Assembly (NCBI GenBank): GCA_030426445.1
Contig: JAUHYS010000169.1
Span: 1 to 5,286 of the forward strand
DNA: 5,286 bases
Direction of reading: 5' to 3'
Origin: a bacterium
GTDB taxonomy: Bacteria > UBA10199 > DSSB01
In this document: positions 1 through 3,163 of the stretch, one piece after another
Layout: each line of letters begins with the position of its first letter
Numbering within the stretch: position 1 is the first letter of the stretch
Program-made: the position numbers and the translations under genes
The notes under the pieces: model-generated
Told to the model about the DNA's origin: nothing
Seen by the model: only the letters and a program-made list of their open reading frames with translations
Databases searched by the model: none

Positions 1-344
1 GAAATAGGTTAGAAAGCCGTATTAACCAAGGTGGTTTAAGCTCGGCAGAGCTAACAAACTGTCAAGGGACTTTAGAAATAATCAATCAACTGCATGGACA
101 ATTTAAAGGCAAGAGCAATATTAGATTATCTGGGATTGATAGTGCCATGGATACTGCCTTGAAAAACCGTTATAGCAGTACAGGTCGACAGAGCCTTATG
201 CGTAGTCAACTTGAAGAGAGTATCGGTGAGTCGGCGGGTAGAGACCTCATGCCTCACCGAGAAGATATTAAATATGCAAGCGCAAATACCACTGAACATT
301 CTTCTTTATGGAGGCAAGTCTTTGGATATGCTCCAGGAAATTAA
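1..344 (+). CDS. 3' end of an unrecognised protein gene (partial)
   Basis: The frame beginning at base 3 is open from the window edge to a TAA at 342-344 and gives about 113 residues. An ATG at 147 lies inside this frame, but no Shine-Dalgarno precedes it and the frame is open well upstream, so I read it as an internal methionine. The first visible residues (RLESRINQGGLSSAELT) resemble a short helical motif of the form R-I-x-Q-G-x-x-x-G-x-L-T found in various small helical bacterial proteins; this is a weak resemblance only. The rest is polar, rich in Ser, Arg, Glu and Asn, with no membrane segment and no motif I recognise. A strong terminator begins about 30 bases after the stop, which supports this being a real, transcribed gene end. 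Function unknown. Confidence 0.55.
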   Translation, partial: NRLESRINQGGLSSAELTNCQGTLEIINQLHGQFKGKSNIRLSGIDSAMDTALKNRYSSTGRQSLMRSQLEESIGESAGRDLMPHREDIKYASANTTEHSSLWRQVFGYAPGN

Positions 345-373
345 TAGGTTCTAAATTTTTGTCTTAACACCCG

Positions 374-401
374 AGCTCCATCTTTGATGGGGCTTTTTTT
401 T
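374..401 (+). terminator. Intrinsic terminator of the first gene
   Basis: A 9-bp stem (AGCTCCATC, 374-382, with GATGGGGCT, 386-394, one G-U pair) with a TTT loop is followed directly by eight T (394-401). It lies 30 bases after the stop at 344 and closes that transcription unit, separating it from the toxin-antitoxin island. Confidence 0.82.
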
Positions 402-402
402 C

Positions 403-422
403 GGGCGAAAAATCTTTCGCCC
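403..422. repeat. Perfect short hairpin next to the terminator
   Basis: GGGCGAAA (403-410) and TTTCGCCC (415-422) form a perfect 8-bp inverted repeat with a 4-base loop, starting one base after the terminator T-run. It has no T-run on the + strand and is not needed for termination in that direction. The form GGGCGAAA-N4-TTTCGCCC resembles small dispersed palindromes seen between genes in several bacterial genomes. Only one copy is in this window, so a repeat family is inferred, not shown. Confidence 0.5.
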
Positions 423-453
423 CTACGAGAAATTCATTATTTGTTCAATTTTT

Positions 454-486
454 GAAGCCAAACTTCAGGGTAAGTCCAAAAAGTAG
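454..486 (+). other. Possible fragment related to the module-1 antitoxin gene
   Basis: The 13 bases GCCAAACTTCAGG at 457-469 also occur at 805-817 inside the RHH antitoxin gene, and the next bases stay similar. In frame the fragment reads EAKLQGKSKK then stop (TAG 484-486), against LAKLQANSKAA in the intact antitoxin. It could be a fourth, very short antitoxin relic. One 13-base match in a window of this size is only mildly improbable, so the call is tentative. Confidence 0.25.
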
Positions 487-489
487 TTA

Positions 490-525
490 TTGAATTTTTA
501 TATCAATTTGATATAGAATTGATAT
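490..525 (+). promoter_or_regulatory. Promoter and operator of module 1 (BrnT-type)
   Basis: A perfect 8-bp-arm inverted repeat with a 1-base centre, TATATCAATTTGATATA, spans 499-515. One half-site, TTGATAT (508-514), is repeated directly at 519-525, 11 bp (about one helical turn) further on and covering the toxin start codon. A possible -35 TTGAAT (490-495) and -10 TATAGA (512-517), or TAGAAT (514-519), embed the repeat. RHH antitoxins of this family usually repress their own promoter, so this is the likely operator of the downstream antitoxin. Promoter boxes are moderate matches; the repeat itself is certain. Confidence 0.55.
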
Positions 526-675
526 GTATTCGTGGGATCCAAAAAAGAGTCAGGCTAATTTCAAAAAAAATATTATACGGGTATTTTTACTATGAGTTCT
601 CAATCGGTACGAATTATTTCAGTAAGGAGGTCACGTCGTGAGGAAGAAAAAATCGCAAAAGCTCGAGGCATTTGA
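524..675 (+). pseudogene. brnT: BrnT-type toxin gene, internally deleted and frameshifted
   Basis: From ATG 524 the reading MYSWDPKKSQANFKKN matches the start of BrnT toxins (F-x-W-D-P-x-K-x-x-x-N-x-x-K-H), then diverges and stops at TGA 593-595 after 23 residues. In another frame, from about 586 to a TGA at 673-675, the reading SSQSVRIISVRRSRREEE matches the BrnT C-terminus (R-I-I-S-A-R-x-A-T-x-x-E). Intact BrnT proteins are about 90 residues ribonucleases with a RelE-like fold. Roughly 45-50 central residues are missing and the two ends are out of frame, so no working toxin can be made. The C-terminal part overlaps the antitoxin start at 638 by 38 bases, the usual BrnT-then-antitoxin order. 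No Shine-Dalgarno precedes ATG 524. The promoter, the toxin 3' end and the antitoxin ribosome site all survive. Confidence 0.82.
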
Positions 676-892
676 CCGAGCATTTGATAAAGGAAAAATT
701 AGCATCGACTTTTCAAAAGCCACCAAAACATCTGGTCTTAGCCAATTGATCAAGTTACCGCCTTTTACGATTCCCGCTTGGCTCAATCAAGAAATCGAAG
801 GCCTTGCCAAACTTCAGGCAAATTCAAAAGCAGCAGTTCTTCGACAGCTGCTTGTCGAAGCAGTTCAAGCTAAACAGGGATCACATGTTTAG
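638..892 (+). CDS. RHH (CopG/BrnA-like) antitoxin, orphaned
   Basis: This encodes 84 residues, starting with GTG after a very strong Shine-Dalgarno (AAGGAGG, 624-630, 7-base spacer). The N-terminal part (residues about 8-28, AFDRAFDKGKISIDFSKA) is the acidic/amphipathic segment usual in BrnT-partner antitoxins and would contact the toxin. Residues about 38-77 fit an RHH DNA-binding fold: strand IKLPPFTIP, helix AWLNQEIEGLAKL, turn at N-S-K, helix AAVLRQLLVEAVQAK. Such proteins dimerise, neutralise BrnT and repress their own promoter, here probably at 499-525. The toxin partner upstream is a deleted relic, so this gene has no target in the window. It may persist as an autorepressor, as an anti-addiction factor against related toxins elsewhere, or simply not yet decayed. 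Its 3' end is the parent-like copy of two relics at 1653-1699 and 2173-2241. Confidence 0.86.
   Translation: MRKKKSQKLEAFDRAFDKGKISIDFSKATKTSGLSQLIKLPPFTIPAWLNQEIEGLAKLQANSKAAVLRQLLVEAVQAKQGSHV
821..892 (+). repeat. Antitoxin 3'-end repeat, copy 1 (inside the intact gene)
   Basis: This is the last 23 codons plus stop of the RHH antitoxin gene. It contains a perfect 8-bp inverted repeat, CTTCGACA (839-846) and TGTCGAAG (853-860), with a 6-base loop. Bases 821-882 match 2173-2234 with 5 differences in 62, and bases 859-888 match 1670-1699 with 2 differences in 30. Confidence 0.85.
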
Positions 893-919
893 CGGTCTTG
901 CCAAAGTTAAGAAATTCCA

Positions 920-953
920 TTGCCATAAATAGTTATATTGTGTATACAATATA
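920..953 (+). promoter_or_regulatory. Promoter and operator of module 2 (RHH/PIN)
   Basis: TTGCCA (920-925) and TATACA (943-948) make a -35/-10 pair with 17-base spacing. A 20-bp palindrome with one mismatched pair, TATATTGTGTATACAATATA, spans 934-953 and covers the -10 box. It lies just before the Shine-Dalgarno of the RHH antitoxin gene at 968, so it is the probable autorepression site of that antitoxin. Confidence 0.6.
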
Positions 954-967
954 TCAAGGAGTTTTTT

Positions 968-1216
968 ATGTCCTCTACAATTATTCTTCGTATTGACCCA
1001 AGCCTCAAAGAAAAATTTCAAAAAATAACCTATTCAGAGGGTAAAAATGCCTCTCAAGTTCTACGTAATCTTGTAGAAGACTACGTTCAAAACCGAGATA
1101 TGGGGGCTTATATTGATGACTTATGGGGACGGGTTGAAAAGAAATTTAAAAAACGATCTATTCGTTCCAAAGATATTCGTCAAGCTATCCGAAAAGTTAG
1201 GTCTTCTCATTCGTGA
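968..1216 (+). CDS. RHH (ParD/CopG-like) antitoxin of a PIN toxin
   Basis: This encodes 82 residues. I chose ATG 968 because AAGGAG (956-961) sits 6 bases before it; the same frame extends to a TTG at 938, but that start has no ribosome site and lies inside the operator palindrome. Residues 3-42 form an RHH domain: strand TIILRIDPSLKEKF, helix, the N-A-S-Q-V-L-R-N-L-V helix start near residue 27. The C-terminal half (about 46-80, DDLWGRVEKKFKKRSIRSKD then I-R-Q-A-I-R-K-V-R) is the toxin-binding tail typical of antitoxins placed before COG1569-type PIN proteins. It should bind the PIN toxin's active site and, with it, repress the promoter at 920-953. Its TGA overlaps the toxin's GTG in GTGA (1213-1216), a sign of translational coupling. 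The module looks intact. Confidence 0.88.
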   Translation: MSSTIILRIDPSLKEKFQKITYSEGKNASQVLRNLVEDYVQNRDMGAYIDDLWGRVEKKFKKRSIRSKDIRQAIRKVRSSHS

Positions 1217-1638
1217 AAGTTGTTTTAGACACCAATGTATTTATTTCTTCTTTCTTAGGAAAAGGTCCCCCCAAAGAGATCATCGACTTATGGAAGCAGG
1301 GTCAAGTGACTTTATGCCTTTCCAAAGATGTTTGTGAGGAATACCGCTTAGTACTGGAAAGGCTTGGTCTAGCAGGCAGCCGAGAACTTAAAGAAATTTT
1401 TGATTTGTTTTCAAAAGGACACTTTACCCTTTATTCAGCAAAAACCCCACCACTCAGTTTGGTTCCCGAGGATCCCAAAGATAATCAACTTTTTGAGTGC
1501 GCTGTTGCCTTAGAGGCACCCTACATCGTATCAGGCGATAAAGCCGTGTTACGAGTTGAAAATTATATGGGAATCAAGGTAGTAAAATCTCGAGACTTTA
1601 TTGAACTTGTAACTTCAAAACCCCTCTCTAAAGCTTAA
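1213..1638 (+). CDS. PIN-domain toxin (COG1569-type putative TA toxin)
   Basis: This encodes 141 residues from a GTG that shares the GTGA with the preceding stop. It is a PIN-domain endoribonuclease; family members are Mg-dependent and cut RNA to stop translation and growth. The acidic metal-binding set is complete: D6 in VVLDTNVFIS with N8 beside it, E43 in EEYRLVLE, D87/D90 in PEDPKDN, and D109 in YIVSGDK. The C-terminal GIKVVKSRDFIELV is the usual end of this group. Length is normal for the family and no frame damage is seen, so a working toxin is expected. It is paired with the RHH antitoxin at 968 and must be co-translated with it at a lower rate through the GTG. The exact RNA target cannot be told from sequence. 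Confidence 0.9.
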   Translation: MKVVLDTNVFISSFLGKGPPKEIIDLWKQGQVTLCLSKDVCEEYRLVLERLGLAGSRELKEIFDLFSKGHFTLYSAKTPPLSLVPEDPKDNQLFECAVALEAPYIVSGDKAVLRVENYMGIKVVKSRDFIELVTSKPLSKA

Positions 1639-1652
1639 CTCACTTCTTAATC

Positions 1653-1699
1653 ATTCTTCGATACAGTCTAGCAGTTCAAGCCAAACAGGGATTACATGT
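1653..1699 (+). pseudogene. Antitoxin 3'-end relic, copy 2
   Basis: Bases 1670-1699 match bases 859-888 of the intact RHH antitoxin gene at 28 of 30 positions and read AVQAKQGLHV in frame (AVQAKQGSHV in the intact gene). The stop codon is lost. Further upstream TTCTTCGA (1654-1661) matches 837-844, with a deletion of the hairpin region between. It starts 15 bases after the PIN toxin stop and ends 11 bases before the -35 box of module 3, filling the gap between the two modules. Confidence 0.75.
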
Positions 1700-1709
1700 C
1701 TTCCTCTGC

Positions 1710-1738
1710 TTGACAAGGTGTAGCCTTAAGGCTACAAT
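1710..1738 (+). promoter_or_regulatory. Promoter and operator of module 3 (HI1419/HI1420-like)
   Basis: A consensus -35 TTGACA (1710-1715) and a 5-of-6 -10 TACAAT (1733-1738) are 17 bases apart. Between and overlapping them is a perfect 18-bp palindrome, TGTAGCCTTAAGGCTACA (1719-1736), the expected binding site of the helix-turn-helix antitoxin encoded downstream. The -10 ends 6 bases before the GTG of the toxin relic, so transcription should begin at or next to that codon. Confidence 0.8.
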
Positions 1739-1744
1739 ATTTTC

Positions 1745-1861
1745 GTGATAGAAATTCGTAAAACAGATGTTTTTGCTAAGTGGTTGGATAAATTACGCGA
1801 TATTCAAGTGCGAGCCCGTGTGTGGCTTTGCGTCTGGCGAATAGTCTTTAGGAGTGTATGA
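1745..1861 (+). pseudogene. HI1419-like (RelE/HigB-type) toxin, internally deleted
   Basis: GTG 1745 opens a 38-codon frame. The first 26 residues (IEIRKTDVFAKWLDKLRD then IQVRARV) match the N-terminus of the addiction-module killer family usually found before HI1420-type antitoxins (TIGR02683-like: M-I-E-V-R-K-T-x-x-F-x-x-W-L-D-x-L-R-D). After V26 the family sequence stops and 12 unrelated residues lead to a TGA at 1859-1861. Intact members are about 95-100 residues, with a conserved central R-I-x-Y-G-P-G-Y-R and a distal G-G-D-K-S-x-Q; both are absent. About 60 residues are therefore gone and the product cannot be an active mRNA interferase. Start, promoter and the antitoxin ribosome site are untouched. 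The stop overlaps the antitoxin's start codon region. Confidence 0.8.
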
Positions 1862-2163
1862 TGAAAAAAACTAAAACAACTCGTTACGATGTTTCGGAAC
1901 ATCTCCGAACCCCCGAGGAAATGGCGGCTTACTTAGAAGCCTGCATTGAGGAAAGCCATGGCGATGCCACTTTTATTGCCAAAGCTTTAGGAGACATTGC
2001 CCGAGCTCGAGGTATGACACAAGTAGCTCGCGATACGGGCTTATCTCGCGAAAGCTTATACAAGGCATTGTCCGGTGAACGAGTCCCTACATTGGATACC
2101 ATACTCAAAGTGATGACTGCATTAGGGTTGAAACTACATGCAAAGGCAGCCAATTTGCTTTAA
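1861..2163 (+). CDS. HI1420-like helix-turn-helix antitoxin, orphaned
   Basis: This encodes 100 residues. Two adjacent ATGs occur (1858 and 1861); AGGAG (1850-1854) is 6 bases before the second and only 3 before the first, so 1861 is preferred. The start KTTRYDVSEHLRTPEEMAAY and the segment ALGDIARARGMTQVARDTGL are diagnostic for the TIGR02684-like antidote family. The helix-turn-helix runs about residues 52-92 (M-T-Q-V-A-R-D-T-G-L-S-R-E-S-L-Y-K-A-L). It would neutralise its RelE-like toxin and repress the promoter at the 1719-1736 palindrome. The toxin in front is a deleted relic, so only the regulator/antidote half remains. It is full length for the family with no sign of decay. It is followed after 9 bases by the third antitoxin-end repeat. 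Confidence 0.9.
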   Translation: MKKTKTTRYDVSEHLRTPEEMAAYLEACIEESHGDATFIAKALGDIARARGMTQVARDTGLSRESLYKALSGERVPTLDTILKVMTALGLKLHAKAANLL

Positions 2164-2172
2164 GGTATTTAA

Positions 2173-2241
2173 AACTCAAAAGCAGCAGTTCTTCGACAGC
2201 TACTTGTCGAAGCAGTTCAAGCCAAGCATGGATCTCTCTAA
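2173..2241 (+). pseudogene. Antitoxin 3'-end relic, copy 3
   Basis: This matches the last codons of the RHH antitoxin gene (821-882) with 5 differences in 62 bases. It stays in frame: NSKAAVLRQLLVEAV then QAKHGSL and a TAA at 2239-2241. Four of the five differences are synonymous (AAC/AAT, CTA/CTG, GCC/GCT, AAG/AAA) and one is Gln to His. The hairpin CTTCGACA/TGTCGAAG is kept (2191-2198, 2205-2212). It begins 9 bases after the HI1420-like stop and has no start codon or RHH strand, so it is a truncated gene end. It lies 11 bases before the module-4 promoter. Confidence 0.85.
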
Positions 2242-2251
2242 TAAAATAAAC

Positions 2252-2280
2252 TAGACTTAGTAAACTAAGTCAGATAATAT
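2252..2280 (+). promoter_or_regulatory. Promoter and operator of module 4 (VapBC)
   Basis: GACTTAGTAAACTAAGTC (2254-2271) is an inverted repeat with perfect 7-bp arms and a TAAA centre. A weak -35 TAGACT (2252-2257) and -10 TAATAT (2275-2280) are 17 bases apart and flank it. The -10 ends 6 bases before ATG 2287. Phd/YefM-type antitoxins commonly bind such repeats in their own promoter. The repeat is clear; the promoter boxes are moderate. Confidence 0.55.
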
Positions 2281-2286
2281 GAAAAA

Positions 2287-2514
2287 ATGGCAAGAGAAAT
2301 GATTAATATTCATGAAGCTAAAACTCATCTTTCAAAATTACTTGAAGTTGTGATGTCAGGCAAAGAAATTGTGATCGCCAAAGCAGGGCACCCTGTTGCG
2401 CGTTTAGTCCCATATAAGAAAAAGCAACGTCAACCTGGTTTGGCCAAGGGTCAAGTCACACAAGATTTTTTTGACCCCTTACCCGACGAAGAGCTCGAAG
2501 CATGGCAGCAATAA
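2287..2514 (+). CDS. vapB: Phd/YefM-type antitoxin (VapB)
   Basis: This encodes 75 residues. The N-terminal Phd/YefM DNA-binding and dimerisation domain is clear: INIHEAKTHLSKLLEVV (6-22), then SGKEIVIAKAGHPVARLVPY (24-43). The tail (about 50-75, PGLAKGQVTQDFFDPLPDEE) is the usual toxin-wrapping segment that inserts into the VapC active site. No Shine-Dalgarno precedes ATG 2287; an in-frame ATG at 2299 (M-I-N-I-H-E-A-K) would also give a normal family start, so the true start is uncertain by four residues. The -10 box 6 bases upstream of 2287 fits a leaderless message and favours 2287. The 3' end overlaps vapC by 13 bases. The module appears intact, and the antitoxin should repress the 2254-2271 site alone or with VapC. 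Confidence 0.9.
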   Translation: MAREMINIHEAKTHLSKLLEVVMSGKEIVIAKAGHPVARLVPYKKKQRQPGLAKGQVTQDFFDPLPDEELEAWQQ

Positions 2515-2900
2515 AAGAAGCGCTTTTAGATACGCATGCCTTATTATGGTGGCTATTTGATGACCCTCAACTTTCTAAAGCTGCCAGAAAAGTTATTGCC
2601 AATCCAGATTATCGTATTTGGGTTAGCAGTGCATCGGCTTGGGAAATCAGTACCAAACATCGTTTAGGAAAACTCCCTCAAGCGGGTGATGTTGTAAAAA
2701 AGTTTTCGGATTATATTAGAAAATCCGGTTTTGAGCCTTTAAATCTTTCAACAGAACATGCCTTATTAGCGGGTTCATTATCGGGTCCCCATCGCGATCC
2801 TTTTGATCGCATGTTGATTGCTGTTTGTCAGATTAAAAAATTGCCTATTATTACAGTCGACCCTGTGTTTAAAAAATATCGCGTGAAAGTTATATGGTAA
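2502..2900 (+). CDS. vapC: VapC-family PIN-domain toxin
   Basis: This encodes 132 residues, starting inside the end of the antitoxin gene (13-base overlap), the normal order for vapBC. It is a PIN-domain ribonuclease whose acidic metal-binding residues are all present: D10 in LLDTHALLWW, E48 in SASAWEIS, D99 and D102 in HRDPFDRMLIA, and D120 in ITVDPVF. Length and the end sequence KKYRVKVIW match the usual short VapC group (COG3744-type). No frame damage is visible, so an active toxin is expected, neutralised by the VapB made from the same message. VapC enzymes typically cleave tRNA or rRNA; the target here cannot be inferred. This is the last module of the island; no antitoxin-end relic follows it. 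Confidence 0.92.
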   Translation: MAAIKEALLDTHALLWWLFDDPQLSKAARKVIANPDYRIWVSSASAWEISTKHRLGKLPQAGDVVKKFSDYIRKSGFEPLNLSTEHALLAGSLSGPHRDPFDRMLIAVCQIKKLPIITVDPVFKKYRVKVIW

Positions 2901-2927
2901 ATTTTTATAGGCTTGCTTTGATAAAAG

Positions 2928-2953
2928 TATCTTAAAGATAGATTTTATCTATC
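2928..2953. repeat. Overlapping AT-rich inverted repeats after vapC
   Basis: TATCTT-A-AAGATA (2928-2940) overlaps GATAGAT-TTT-ATCTATC (2937-2953). The two perfect inverted repeats share GATA, so they are alternative rather than simultaneous structures. No G+C-rich stem or T-run makes a convincing terminator. The rest of 2901-3035 is A+T-rich spacer where a promoter for the exported-protein gene must lie; I see no clear -35/-10 pair. Confidence 0.45.
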
Positions 2954-3035
2954 ATAATATAAAAAACTAAGTAAGAACTGGAGTAGGAAAAAATAGAATG
3001 GCCAAGGCTTTCGCTGTTTTAAAGAAGGAAATCAT

Positions 3036-3163
3036 ATGAAGCGTGTTGTTTTTTTTAATTTAAAAAATCTTTTTATCTTTTTTGTTTAATCACTGTTAGT
3101 TGGGGCCCTTCTATTGCTTTTGCCAATGATGCCTCCTATTTTGGAGATGGGGCCACCGTTTAT
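3036..3163 (+). other. Signal-peptide-coding 5' end of the exported protein gene, one base out of frame
   Basis: ATG 3036 has a good ribosome site (AAGGAA, 3025-3030, 5-base spacer) and opens MKRVVFFNLKNLFIFFV, then stops at TAA 3087-3089. The frame of the downstream gene, read upstream from 3164, is open from 3059 and gives FKKSFYLFCLITVSWGPSIA then FA-NDA. Joining the two frames at the A-run (3062-3067) with one extra base produces a textbook Sec signal peptide: basic MKR, hydrophobic core, and an A-F-A cleavage site before NDASYF. The break could equally be in the nearby T-runs (3070-3074, 3078-3083). In the first frame the bases at the A-run form the heptamer T-TTA-AAA, a known -1 slippery type, and a -1 shift would give exactly the required frame. 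Error, real mutation and programmed slippage cannot be told apart here. Confidence 0.75.

Noticed and set aside
938..967. Longer start for the module-2 antitoxin at TTG 938
   Set aside because: No ribosome site precedes it, it falls inside the operator palindrome and -10 region, and ATG 968 has AAGGAG at ideal spacing with the family N-terminus right after it.
1113..1337. Forward ORF of 74 codons across the antitoxin/toxin junction
   Set aside because: It overlaps two well-supported genes in another frame and its translation shows no family features.
1929..2153. Reverse-strand ORF of 74 codons
   Set aside because: Lies entirely opposite the HI1420-like antitoxin; a shadow with no ribosome site or recognisable protein.
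821..2241. Integron attC sites as the explanation of the inter-module repeats
   Set aside because: I see no paired R''/R' core sites (RYYYAAC / GTTRRRY) framing the repeats, and the copies translate in frame as antitoxin ends with mainly silent differences.
821..2241. CRISPR array
   Set aside because: Only three unequal copies, spaced by whole genes rather than by short uniform spacers, and the repeat is coding.
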